In this document: positions 44,001 to 52,141 of the stretch, in pieces
Layout: every line of letters starts with the position of its first letter
How positions within the stretch are numbered: the first letter of the stretch is position 1
Assembly (NCBI GenBank): GCA_030386875.1
Contig: CM059559.1
Location: forward strand, 2,663,177-2,727,176
From: Morinoia aosen
Lineage: Eukaryota; Arthropoda; Malacostraca; Amphipoda; Talitridae
Length of the DNA stretch: 64,000 nucleotides
Reading direction: 5' to 3'
The notes under the pieces: model-generated
What the model was told of the DNA's origin: nothing
Databases searched by the model: none
The model's input: the letters and a program-made list of their open reading frames with translations, nothing else
Made by a program: the position numbers and the translations under genes

Positions 44001-47000
44001 TGCGACTGCTATAGAAATTGTAGGCAATGGCTGAAAAATAGAAATAGTTTGGCCTTAGAACTTATTGGAGTTATCAGTTTGGCCCTAAGGCTGGAAAGTT
44101 TGGAGGCCCCTGTGACCTAGACGTTTGGTCTAACCCTCACGTGCCCTACACATGAGTGTTGCTCACGCGTCTCCCTGTGTTCTGTCAGTAACATCCCAGG
44201 CTAACTTTTTTGCCGGAGCATGCATGTTTTTCGCCGCCGAAGCGATTTAATTACTGGGCGGCAAAAAACATGCATGCAGGCAGCGGAAAAGTTCGACTGG
44301 GATATTAGCTGGAAGATAACAACAGCCTCACCAGAGATCGGAAAAAATCGTGTGTATTTCCAGGGTAGGAGTTATGACCAGTCATTCAAGGAGCTTGGGC
44401 TTCTTGTTTTTTTTTTTGTTAGCACGTTGTACAGTTGAAAACCATCCAGATGAAGATGAAGTGAAGAGATGAAGTGTTTGAGGAGCATGTATGGAGTAAC
44501 TAGAAGAGATAGGATCAGGAATGAGTTGGTTAGGGGGCAGACGGGTGTTATCAAATAGTTGAGCAGGCGAGTGGATGAAAGAGTGCTTGGATGGTTTGGG
44601 CATGTTGAAAGAATGAATGTTGAACGGCTGGTGAAAAAGATATATATGTCGGAAGTGAGTGGTCTTCGAGCGCGAGGTAGACCACGGATGAGTTGGATGG
44701 ATGGGGTGCGACGTGCTTTGTATGAGAGGGGTCTGACTGTGGACGTGGCGAGAGGGATGGCTGCGGACTGAAGTGAGTGGGGGCAGTGTATAAGGAGGTA
44801 ATTTTATTTTTGACGCGTTACTGGAAGCTGCCCGCGTGTGATGGGGTTGACCTGTCATGTGCGGGGGGAGGGGCTGCACTCAATGAAGCGGTCGGGGTAA
44901 ACCAGCTGTGGCTGTCGGGCCTGACTGTGGAAGGTGGTTGTGCTGGGCTGCTGCTGATCCTGGCAGTTCAGGTGCGGCCAGTGCTGCCTCTCTCGCCTCC
45001 TAGTGACTAAGTGTGGTGATTGTGGCCTGCTGTCGGCTACCCTCCCATAGGGAGGATAAGCCCGGTATATGTATGTATGTACGTTGTACAGATGAAGAAC
45101 CGTTTCTAAAATAGGGTAATTATGAAACTTTTCAGGTAAATCCCGTACATCGGTCATACGTCATTTTTTCAATTTTTAAAAGTTGAAGTTCTATTAAATT
45201 CCTTGTGTTGAGTTAACCAAGTTACACGCCAAAAATGTTTTCTCACCTACTGTTCATTGAAGTGTCTCAATGTTGAGCTCTCTCCTGTCCAGATCTTCAA
45301 CCCCGACTACCCTTACTCGGAGCTGGACTTCTTCAACGACTTGGACATGTCTTCTTATGACGCTATGGGTGCGTATCAAGTTCCATGGCTTTCAAATCTT
45401 TTGGTGTTGGTCGTCTTTGAACGTTCTTCAATTGAAATAGTAGTCTGCGGAATCACTGCTATCAATTCCCACTACAGAAATTTTTTTGGTACATTTTGGA
45501 ACTGTTGTAATTACATAGCAAAGTGAATAGATTCACATAATCATAGTTTAACATAAGATAGTTCAGTGCTCCATTGTCGTCTCTGTGATAATGATGAGGG
45601 GTTTACTCAGTTGAGTGGTTTATCAGGGGTTTATCAGTTACTTGAATGGATTACGATGGATGACATTAAGTTAGGCTGTGCTTTTCAGCAACTCTGTATT
45701 TGTAAGCCTTACTGAACCTAACCAGAATTTTTTCATCTATTATAAATCTAATAAAATGTCATCTTTTTGTGGCATCTGATAATGATTTTAAACTATTTTA
45801 CTTGCTAAGTAGTTAATTTAGCTGAAAGTTTATCTCTTCAACTGCAGAGAATGTTTTTATGGTGAAAATAAACAATTCTTATTTTTATGTAGAATTTTTC
45901 TTGCATTTGCTTCTTCATCAAATATGTGTTTACCTTCAATCAGTTAACCTAAAAAGAAATATATAAAAAGAAAAAAATCACTGGTAATGATATACTCGTC
46001 TACTATTTGTGACATCTGATACGCCAAAATTTTTAGTGTTAGGACACCCACCCGTCCGCCTACTTTCGGTGTGTTGAGCACCACGTAGAGGACAGCTATT
46101 ACCTAATGTCTACATTTTTCCACAGAAACTAGCTACGCGTGGTTGTCTCATTGTGAAATCGACAAATTTTTACAATTTCTTCAACGTTAAAACAAGACGA
46201 TAGGTTCAGATAAGAGTAAAATAAGGCGGGTAGATTAGGTTTGATCATTTAGGTTTGGGTTCCTTCAAATAGTAAAATAATGAATTCAGTTTGGTAATCA
46301 TTTAGCATCAATGAGGATTATAATTGTTTTTATTATTCGACCTATGCTGGAGAAATAATAGAAGTATCAGTATATCTTAAGTAACCAGAAAGTTTTACAG
46401 GGATGAACAACGACAGTGGTCAGAATCAGCAGCAGCTGTCGCTGTACAACCCGGCTCCAATGGACCTAGCAGCGCTGGTGGACTCTCCCACCGGTGATGA
46501 CCTTTCAGAAGATGAGCCTTTTGCGATGGCTTCTTTTGATCCAGAGTTCATCACCACGCCTAAAGTAGACACGTCAGTTCTCTAGGTGTAATTTCCTACT
46601 CGGCCTTACCGAATCCAAAAGACGTAAATGTTTGAATGTGCGAGGTTGAGCTGGAGCGACTCGGTTTGACTTGGCTTCAGCGCTTACCACTTTATCAAAT
46701 AGGAAAGAAACCCCAAATAGTTTTTATATAAACTTGAAACTCTGATAGGAATGTGGGTTGTAAGAAGAATTATCTGATGTATTGAGGTTATACCTTGCGT
46801 TACTGCTTCGAGGCGTCCACATTCATCTAACATTCTTTAGAGTTCATTAAACAATCATCGAAATGACGGCTCAACTCATTTGAGTCTTCGGTTTTAGCGC
46901 TGGTCTTGTTTTTAAGCATCCGAGGTATGTACTCGTATGCGTAGAACGGAAGAAAGGTTACGCTTTTGGCATTGCCCGGATATTTGCTATTTTCTGCTGT

Positions 47001-48078
47001 TGCATTAGAGCTTTCTTCAATTCTATGTGAATAGGTCAAAGTGAAATCTTTCCATCTTGACGCGCACGAGCAGTATGCATCGCTAGAAGTAAAGTCACTC
47101 CAAGCCTATTAGTTTATTTATTGTAGAGCTGGAACATGGTTGAGTTATGGTTGCTACCTAAGCCCGTCATGGGTTGTTTTCTATTTACTTCGAACGGCTG
47201 GTGCAAATACTCAAAAATGAGCTTGTTTTCACCACGGTAATCTTTTTGGAAATCATTTCTCATCCGTGCTTATCCATCATTTTAGTCGATGCGTGCACCA
47301 TTTGGAAACATCAGGCGTCCGCTCAAAGATTTGAATGTGTTGATGTGTCTCTCTCTGTCAGTTGCTCGAATTCTGAGCTTTGCATTGTGGACTTCCGCTT
47401 TAGCTAATAAGTTTGATTGACATAACATTCATCTTCACATCTGTAAACTTACAGATTAGCTTGGAAAATTTTCTGTCATTCCAGCCTCCCAGAGAGTGCT
47501 GTAAGAAGATCGTGCTTTAGAGCTTGCGTTCTTGAGGGTATGTAGAATTATCAAACTACACCCCGGGACTGTGTGGGGTGGCACTGTTTCCTAGTCAGTT
47601 GAGGCTTCTCTAACGTTTTCTTTCCGCTCAGTTGAGGGTTGTCACGCAAGTAATATCTGAGTTTGCCTTAGAAAATTCCAGGCTAATGTAACTCTGACTA
47701 CAGTTCTGCAAATTTCTCATAATTCCCCTTCCCATTCTGTACTTCTCTTCCAACTTTTGTGGGGAGACTGGCATATTTGTACAATCGACTTCTTGCCCAA
47801 ATGTCGTCATTTGCATTCTACATACGTTCTCATTTCGTTTTTTGCCAGTGTAGCGAGTTGCGGCAATCGAGGCCAAAATTTTGGGCCCGAGTGTGGTTGA
47901 ACCTGACAGTTTCCGTACGATGAACACCTTAACTGAGCGGGAACCGAGGTTGCACCATAAAAACGTAATAATGAAAATCGCTCATTTCAGCGCTGGGAAC
48001 ATCCGCAAGCGCTTCAGAGACGAGAATTCAGGGGGATGTGATGACGACCTGCATCCGCTGCTGAAGGATCTCTGCTAA
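22960..48078 (+). CDS. Hsf: Heat shock transcription factor (HSF), full gene of 13 coding exons
   Basis: Coding exons: 22960-23064, 25182-25290, 27263-27387, 28550-28780, 30980-31090, 33892-34193, 35959-36008, 36651-37632, 40371-40508, 41435-41546, 45293-45368, 46401-46572, 47991-48078. All introns start GT and end AG, and the phases join without a frameshift, giving 2601 nt and 866 aa. Domains: winged-helix DNA-binding domain at residues 11-113; HR-A/B trimerisation coiled coil at about 136-203; a long Ser/Thr/Pro/Val-rich regulatory region at 228-717; HR-C at about 718-745; and an acidic/aromatic C-terminal activation region. HSF trimerises on stress, enters the nucleus and binds nGAAn repeats upstream of chaperone genes. 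It is longer than the Drosophila protein (about 690 aa), mainly because of exon 8. An alternative ending in exon 12 would give 841 aa. Confidence 0.93.
23890..24860. repeat. 26-bp minisatellite in HSF intron 1 (about 34 copies)
   Basis: The unit is GGATGCAACAGGGGACTGGA plus TGAGTG. Two subfamilies form blocks: AGGGGACTGG at about 24000-24590 and AATGAACCGG at about 24600-24820. The flanks hold degenerate units. Because 26 is not a multiple of 3, all three - strand frames stay open for about 300 codons with the same 26-residue peptide repeat; this is not evidence of a gene. Confidence 0.97.
25182..25290 (+). CDS. Hsf: HSF coding exon 2: recognition-helix exon of the DNA-binding domain
   Basis: Encodes the [20 protein letters not shown] recognition helix, nearly invariant in animal HSFs. 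Acceptor GAAAG before 25182; donor GTGAGT at 25291; ends in phase 1, so the Tyr codon is split with exon 3. Confidence 0.97.
25678..26812. mobile_element. Non-autonomous DNA transposon with 12-bp TIRs and an internal foldback
   Basis: GAGATCGTCCCA (25678-25689) is exactly inverted at 26801-26812. Inside, about 105-bp arms (25845-25955 and 26040-26149) are inverted copies, and a third diverged copy of the arm lies at 26509-26600. There is no coding capacity. A related copy is at about 35200-35700. A G tract is at 26682-26696. The superfamily is undetermined. Confidence 0.7.
27263..27387 (+). CDS. Hsf: HSF coding exon 3: wing of the DNA-binding domain
   Basis: Encodes YGFRKV, the wing loop, then [12 protein letters not shown]...IKRK. 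Acceptor TTGTTCAG; donor GTTAGT. Arg in YGFRK is the vertebrate-like state; Drosophila has His there. Confidence 0.96.
27533..27744. mobile_element. piggyBac-like MITE, copy 1
   Basis: TTAAGTGCGGCG at the left and CGCCGCACTTAA at the right form a perfect 12-bp TIR including the TTAA target, 212 bp apart. The internal sequence (CCACCGGTGG motif, CCAGTTxAATxTTTGCTA-like segment) is shared with the copies near 33.7, 36.1, 50.7 and 59.2 kb. Confidence 0.8.
28550..28780 (+). CDS. Hsf: HSF coding exon 4: HR-A/B coiled coil
   Basis: Encodes a Gly-rich linker and then the heptad region from [20 protein letters not shown] to [10 protein letters not shown]. The phase-0 acceptor is GAAGAG ending at 28549, with a weak pyrimidine tract. 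The donor is a poor GTCTGA at 28781, and the 30-bp minisatellite begins right there; failure to splice would hit a TGA after one extra codon. Confidence 0.88.
28781..29905. repeat. 30-31-bp minisatellite in HSF intron 4 (about 36 copies)
   Basis: The unit is built on TCTGAGGAGAATxxATTGCC plus TTGTGTTTAT or TTGTGTTAAT. The first units (28790-28980) are coding-like by chance. From about 29160 a higher-order unit of three monomers (GATTAATGGCC, AATGGATTGCC, AATAAATTGCC types, about 92 bp) repeats several times. The array begins at the exon 4 donor. Confidence 0.96.
30980..31090 (+). CDS. Hsf: HSF coding exon 5: end of HR-B
   Basis: 37 codons starting [13 protein letters not shown], which matches the LIQFLISLV position of vertebrate HR-B, then a basic segment [10 protein letters not shown]. 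Acceptor TTTCCAG, donor GTGAGT; both phases are 0, so it could be skipped in frame. Confidence 0.93.
31990..33190. repeat. Complex repeat block with direct and inverted copies in HSF intron 5
   Basis: An inverted pair (32006-32042 and 32223-32259, motif GCAATGCGGTTTGTTGCATT) forms one hairpin. A segment of about 200 bases at 32570-32775 recurs directly at 32883-33080. An inverted, shorter copy of the same motif (CCAATGATACCAAAATCAT) lies at 32326-32392. It looks like nested MITE copies; I recognise no family. Confidence 0.7.
33660..33836. mobile_element. piggyBac-like MITE, diverged partial copy
   Basis: Starts with GACACGTTGATTGCGATGGG and continues with the family's CTAAACTGATGTTC segment. 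The right end is degraded. It lies directly upstream of HSF exon 6. Confidence 0.45.
33892..34193 (+). CDS. Hsf: HSF coding exon 6: regulatory region
   Basis: GC-rich against AT-rich surroundings. Encodes a Val/Pro/Ala-rich segment with [20 protein letters not shown]. Acceptor TTGCAG, donor GTGAGT at 34194 (phase 2). No known domain. Confidence 0.88.
35200..35710. mobile_element. Related copy of the 25.7-kb MITE, with an expanded 16-bp repeat
   Basis: It shares the segments TTTTTCGATTTAGGCCTTAG, ATGTGGGGTCAAAA and TTTTGGTCCCC with the 25678-26812 element. It ends GTTGATCTCC, where the first copy has GACGATCTCC. Just before that terminus it carries the 16-bp tandem array at 35527-35692. The left part is incomplete. 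Confidence 0.55.
35527..35692. repeat. 16-bp GC-rich tandem repeat (about 10 copies)
   Basis: The unit is GGGCCCGAAAGCCCCT; three copies near the right have GGGTCC. It is GC-rich in an AT-rich intron. All frames on both strands stay open, giving spurious repeat peptides. Confidence 0.95.
35959..36008 (+). CDS. Hsf: HSF coding exon 7: micro-exon
   Basis: Only 50 nt, encoding [16 protein letters not shown], joined in phase 2 to exon 6 and phase 1 to exon 8. Acceptor CCCTCAG, donor GTGAGT. Skipping it would shift the frame. Confidence 0.85.
36055..36275. mobile_element. piggyBac-like MITE, copy
   Basis: Left end GCGACGTGCGCCACCGGTGG, right end CAGTTTAACCCATCG followed by AAAGTGTTA. It is closely similar to the copy at 50624-50840. 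It lies in HSF intron 7. Confidence 0.7.
36651..37632 (+). CDS. Hsf: HSF coding exon 8: long Ser/Thr-rich regulatory exon
   Basis: 982 nt. Contains [15 protein letters not shown], a sumoylation-like IKIE-type motif, then low-complexity Ser/Thr/Asn/Pro sequence with several SP sites. Acceptor TTGTTTCAG, donor GTAACT at 37633, phase 2. It corresponds to the divergent region between HR-B and HR-C that restrains activity in other HSFs. Confidence 0.92.
40371..40508 (+). CDS. Hsf: HSF coding exon 9
   Basis: 46 codons, Gly/Asp/Val/Ser-rich ([20 protein letters not shown]). The acceptor TCTACAG continues the phase of exon 8; the donor is GTAAGT at 40509. No known motif; the support is phase continuity and strong sites. 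Confidence 0.85.
41435..41546 (+). CDS. Hsf: HSF coding exon 10: HR-C repressor helix
   Basis: Encodes [19 protein letters not shown] and following residues, a Leu/Met/Val heptad pattern in the position of HR-C, which folds back on HR-A/B to keep HSF monomeric. Acceptor TTTTCCAG, donor GTATTT, phase 0 end. Confidence 0.9.
42096..42395 (-). pseudogene. Tc1-like transposase N-terminal fragment
   Basis: 99 codons with the paired-like helix-turn-helix of Tc1 transposases: [20 protein letters not shown], then [11 protein letters not shown], which fits the typical RSGRPRKLSP hinge. The DDE catalytic domain is absent, so it is a remnant. It lies in HSF intron 10 on the opposite strand. Confidence 0.75.
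42637..42805 (-). mobile_element. tRNA-derived SINE
   Basis: On the - strand the element begins GGCCTCGCAGTGGCCGAGTG (A-box-like TGGCCGAGTG) and has the B box GGTTCGATCCC about 40 bases on, giving a tRNA-like head of about 75 nt. A short body and an (ATT)n tail at about 42646-42660 follow. Its 5' end lies directly at the edge of the inverted repeat that begins at 42806. Confidence 0.65.
43228..43427. mobile_element. hAT-like MITE in the left arm
   Basis: Starts CACAGGGGCCTCCAAACT and ends AGTTTGGAGGCCACTA. Flanked by the 8-mers GTCTAGGT (43220-43227) and GTCTAGGA (43428-43435), a near-perfect 8-bp duplication as hAT transposons make. The motif TTTGGCCCGCGGGC is internal. Confidence 0.75.
43915..44114. 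mobile_element. hAT-like MITE in the right arm (mirror copy)
   Basis: Exact mirror position of the left-arm MITE around the axis at 43671, with the same flanks. It therefore arose by the inverted duplication and not by a second insertion. Confidence 0.75.
44435..45080 (+). mobile_element. 5'-truncated LINE (non-LTR retrotransposon) 3' end
   Basis: 646 bp flanked by the 11-bp duplication ACGTTGTACAG (44424-44434 and 45081-45091). It encodes the C-terminal end of a LINE reverse transcriptase, with GWFGHVERM, then [15 protein letters not shown], then [10 protein letters not shown], in the frame ending at 44771. The 3' end is a GTATGTATGT tail. It is inserted in the right arm of the palindrome. 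Confidence 0.85.
45293..45368 (+). CDS. Hsf: HSF coding exon 11: start of the activation region
   Basis: Encodes [20 protein letters not shown], acidic and aromatic, as in transactivation segments. Acceptor CTGTCCAG, donor GTGCGT at 45369, phase 1. It sits just after the large inverted repeat. Confidence 0.9.
46401..46585 (+). CDS. Hsf: HSF coding exon 12, with alternative stop
   Basis: Encodes [19 protein letters not shown] through [17 protein letters not shown] donor GTCAGT at 46573 is in the right phase for exon 13. If it is not used, the frame reads three more residues after Thr (SVL) and stops with TAG at 46583-46585. Confidence 0.88.
47991..48078 (+). CDS. Hsf: HSF coding exon 13: long C-terminal tail
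   Basis: Starts in phase 2 after CATTTCAG and encodes a basic NIRKRFRDE stretch, then acidic [13 protein letters not shown] and TAA. The phase fit to the exon 12 donor and the leucine-rich acidic end make a real terminal exon likely. Confidence 0.75.
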
Positions 48079-51000
48079 GGTGCACCTTCACCGTCTCCAT
48101 TGTCATTGATTTGTGTTGGTGCACGGGCTCCGAGTGCACTGTCGTTTGAACCGCTCCTGAATAGTTAGTTCTTTAATCTTTGGGCTCCAATAACAGTTTT
48201 GTTAAAAGATTCATTCCTGCTAAGATATAAGCGAATCATCGAACAGGGTTAGGAACAAATTTAGAAGTTGTTCATGGATTACAAGAGTATTCCGTTTCAA
48301 ACTTGAACTTGTTTCAAATAGTTAGATGTAGTGGAATCTGAGGCAGCCTAGGTAAATTCTAGGGTAAAATAACTCAAACGACATTAGTTTGTACAAGTTT
48401 CACGCACCCGCGTGAATATTTATCTTAGATTCTGGTCAGTTTACTACTACTCAAAGGAAAAAAAACTTCAAATTGAATTTAATCATTTCTCTAGCTAATA
48501 AGTTCGATTAAACATGCTGACTTATTATGCTCGATTTGAACAATTTTGCTTCTTGGGAACGCATTGTTGCACAGCAGCTGGTTGTGCAGCTGCATGGACG
48601 TCACAGTTTCTGCTAAAGAAAAGTTTTCACTCAACATCAGCTCTCAACTTATGATTACTTGACCCGGCAGCGACTTTGAAAGTAGGTGTTGCTTTCGCAC
48701 GGTTGCTTTCTTCTAGTGGGTCACTTTTATGCAGGTGTCGGGATTACTTCTTTTGCTTGCGCTATGGATTGAAGTGATATTCGCTCATATAGTTCTCCAA
48801 ATATTTAGAGCTAGTGGCGACTGAGAATCCCGTTTGGACAGTGTTCATAAAATGTGGAGTGGAGCAGATGAAAAGAAAATTTAGGAAGATGGGTAAATTC
48901 GTGGCTGGATGATTTGAAAGGGAAAATTAATGACATCTTTCGTACCATTGGATGAAAATCAAAATCATCATTGAAGTAAGAGTGAAAATTGTCTGTTTAT
49001 TCCCAGAATGTTAAAAGTCAAAATCATTATTGAGTGAATATGAGTGAAACTTTCTTGGGGAAATTTTCTCTATATTCCCGGAATGTTAAAATTAAAAGTT
49101 GAATACCGATTTTTCTCGATACAAAGACGTCAAGCCTTTCAGTTTGGTTGTACCTCAATTAATGAGCTTTGTTGGTTCCTTCTCACAAGCTGTGTTTGCA
49201 ATCCAGGGAGGGAGGCCCATGCAGGACGATGAAAAATATTGTTTATTTGTACAGGTTACTTCTTTTTATTTTCGTTGATGGTAACGGTTTAAAACCATTC
49301 TTTTGTTGAGGCAAAGTCATTTCACGGCTACTTGTGTCCTTTCCATGTTCTTGGAGCGAGGGCTTTAAAACTCCGCAACTTCTCTGTGAGAATTCAGGCA
49401 AAGGCAACATGGTTTTTATTATGTTTTTCCCTAGATATCCTAAGTAAACTACAAAAATTTTCCCAGTATTTCTGGCGATCTGCTGCGGGAGTTTGGATTT
49501 TTAAGTCATTTAGATTTCACATTTCATTTTATCGTTTAAATTTTCGGAAAGCATGGCGAAGCTCCATTTCGGCTAATTTATTCATGGGACTGACTACTTC
49601 TTCTCTTCTTTTTTCCCTTATTATTATGCATGCTTTATTTAAAAGGCAGCTTCTGAACTAGCTGCTTCCTTATTTATCCATTAGCAGAATCATTACAATT
49701 ATAAATATATGCATCACAAAAGGCCAACAAGAGCAAAAGTTGATTTCTGGTTGGAGAGTACGATCCTGTCGTGTCAACAATTTCCTGCATGGTTGTCAGC
49801 TCTTACTTGTGGTGGCAGTCGTGATAATTTGCCAAATATTTGAGTTCTCAAACGAAATATTGTTACAATTTCCTGATAGCTCCTCCAAGGAATACAACCA
49901 TTTTATCCATGGAAATTAGCGCTCCTAAGGGGAAAATATGAGGTCCAGGGTTAAAGATTAAGAAGACCATCTTTTTTGTTGAAATAGAATTGTTACTTGT
50001 TTTTGTTTGGTTACGAGCCATCTTTTTTGGTTAATTGTTTTGTTTTCAGCGCCTACCTATTACATTCGTCCTCAAATTTTTATTTCGTTTCAAAAACTTC
50101 TTTCTATTTTGCTGCTTCTATGGCCAGGGTGTGGGGACGCATTTCGTGCAAAGAAACCCCGTTCCTTTAATTCTATAGTAATTGGTAGTACCTTCCTTCT
50201 GCCATTAAAATCACCTTTTCTGTTGTGAGGGAGGCTCAAGCTAACTTGCAATCAATTTTCTGATTTTTAAGCTCTCTTCAGTGGTAGCTCTTGCAAAATT
50301 CCTGAGAGGTATGGTGTTGCGTTTTCGTCGTAGTATCATGTTGAGTGGCGCCTTGAGTGTAACATTGCGTTACCCTCAGCGGGATCAGCAATGCATATTA
50401 CCAAGGTTGGCTGGAAAGTAAGTTAGGACAACTTTCGTGATTAGATCTTCTTGTCTTGTGTGGGCGGCCCGCGTATCGATCAACAGAACTCTTGCGAAAG
50501 TGTGTAAAACTTTCATTCGATCTCATTTCTCGTGTTGTCATCTGGTAAGAGATTTTTTTCTTGTGGTTTGGTGCACTCAGCAAATAGAGCTACTGAAAGT
50601 TTGCGCCATTGTAGTGCAACTTGACACTTTGACTGCGACGTGCGCCACCGGTGGCCACGGAGGGGATTTTTATAATGCTGCTGACTGACAAGTAATCACA
50701 AACTCAATTTCCATAAATACTTAATCTAAACGAAGACATGATCCAGTAAATATATGCAATTTTCAACATTGCTTACTATAAATGACTTTATATTTTAATT
50801 GAGTGTTGAACTTCAGTTTTACCCAACGCAGTCAAAGTGTTAAACTAAATCGTAATTTAGTTCCTCTGTGATGATAGCTTTAGCTGGATTATGATAATGA
50901 TGAAAAGATCGCAAATGGGTACACATTTCTTCTTTACCATTCATTTCTTCCTGTCGTTTTTGTTTCCACGTGATTGAGTTTATTATGTCATTGATTGACC

Positions 51001-51831
51001 GACAGCGCATTATTTTTAAGAGATGATAGACCTAGCTCTAAAATAGTGGAATCAGAGGTGATTATTTTCGTATCGAATTCTTCGGTCTTGAAGGTCTTTG
51101 ATCTTAAAGGTCTTCAGCCTTCAATGTTAGTAAAATAAAATTACTTGACCCAGAGTCGTATACAGTATACCTAGTTGCCTGGTATTTGAGCACTTCCCCA
51201 GTATCACAAGGTGGAGCCTTTCAATAGGACATCGTTGAGGTTTGGCGTCTGTTCTTTATGGTACGGAAAATGTTTCTTCCTCTGATGGGAAAATGCGATT
51301 AAGTCATGCTATCTATTAAACATTGTATAGTACATATTTAACCTTAGAGTTTGAACGTTTCTCAAACTTTTTCATTTGACGCTACCTATCACGCTTTGTT
51401 ATGACTGAGAAGTAGTTCGACAAACTGCTGTGAGTCTGTAAAATTTGTTAGATTGTATACATAGTGCGTGTACATATAAACAGTGTTGGCGGTATGTCGA
51501 AATAATGCTCTGAAAACTAGAGCAAAATTTGCTTCATTAACTACGAAACTATTTAATCACTCGCGTTAGTTTTTTGCATTCGCATTTATGTTTCACCTGG
51601 CGAATAATGCTCCCTGCTTACCTTAATGGTCGAGCGTAATGCGTGTGGAAGTCGAAAATGCCAAGTGATTTCTTACCATTTTGAAGACTTTTGAAGAAGT
51701 CCACTTTTTCTTTTCGTAATCAAAATAAATTAGTTGTATTGATATCATGGATGTCTTGAGAAATGTCTAACAACGACCAACAAACTCGGAAAGTACGTTT
51801 CTTCTCGGAGGGGAGGGATGAGGGGGGCAGA
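48079..51831. other. HSF 3' UTR and intergenic region
   Basis: No gene is recognised. 49915-50229 belongs to a dispersed repeat family, also seen near 35130-35210 and 55920-56640 and inverted near 59450-59760, marked by AGxGGxAAxxTxAGGTCC. A piggyBac-like MITE is at 50624-50840. I found no convincing poly(A) signal close to the HSF stop. Confidence 0.4.
50624..50840. mobile_element. piggyBac-like MITE, copy
   Basis: ACACTTTGACTGCG (50624-50637) is inverted as CGCAGTCAAAGTGT (50827-50840), a 14-bp TIR; a TTGA-like left and a TTAA-like right flank fit a decayed TTAA target. Total 217 bp. Confidence 0.8.
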
Positions 51832-51844
51832 AAGTTCATGGCTT

Positions 51845-52128
51845 GAAAAAGCAGGGCAAAAATCGCTACTCGTAGTCACTTTTATTAAAAATGTTCAAAT
51901 AAAAGAACGTTTCGGACTAACAGTCCATCCTCAGCATAATTTCTGTAAAACAAAATTAAAAGAGGAGAATTAATTCACTAACGAAGTATTTATAAAAAGT
52001 TGAAACTTTGAAAAAACACGGACAACACCGGTAAATAAAATCATTTTTCATAAAAGTGTCTTTCCGTGTAGCGATTTTTGCCTAACTTTTTACTCTCATG
52101 CTTAGAAGCGTCAATGCTGGCGTTATTC
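51845..52128 (-). mobile_element. Short retroelement-like insertion with hammerhead ribozyme core
   Basis: 284 bp flanked by the perfect 13-bp duplication AAGTTCATGGCTT (51832-51844 and 52129-52141). Inside, GGCAAAAATCGCTAC (51855-51869) is inverted at 52068-52082. On the - strand it holds a hammerhead core at about 51880-51945. Hammerheads of this kind are known in Penelope-like elements and their short derivatives; no protein is encoded here. Confidence 0.75.
51880..51945 (-). ncRNA. Hammerhead ribozyme (type I) candidate
   Basis: On the - strand: CTGAGGA (51934-51928); helix II GGAC/GTCC with loop TGTTA (51926-51914); GAAA (51913-51910); helix III GTTC/GAAC with an 8-nt loop (51908-51893); then a UH step at 51891-51890 and a helix I strand. 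The invariant core bases are present. Helix III has one C-A mismatch next to the core, and helix I has one T-T mismatch, so activity may be reduced. Cleavage is predicted after 51890. Confidence 0.65.
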
Positions 52129-52141
52129 AAGTTCATGGCTT

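Larger units (their letters stand above)
42806..45192. repeat. Large inverted repeat (palindrome), arms about 835 bp, axis near 43671
   Basis: The left arm 42806-43640 and the right arm 43702-44434 plus 45081-45192 are reverse complements. Short ORFs in the arms mirror exactly around 43671 (for example 43361-43573 and 43769-43981). Only a few mismatches and one poly(A) length difference are visible. The spacer is about 60 bp. The right arm is split by a LINE fragment. There is no target duplication at the outer ends. Confidence 0.92.

Noticed and set aside
44559-44771. Free-standing small gene of 70 codons
   Set aside because: It is the C-terminal end of a LINE reverse transcriptase within a truncated insertion bounded by an 11-bp target duplication.
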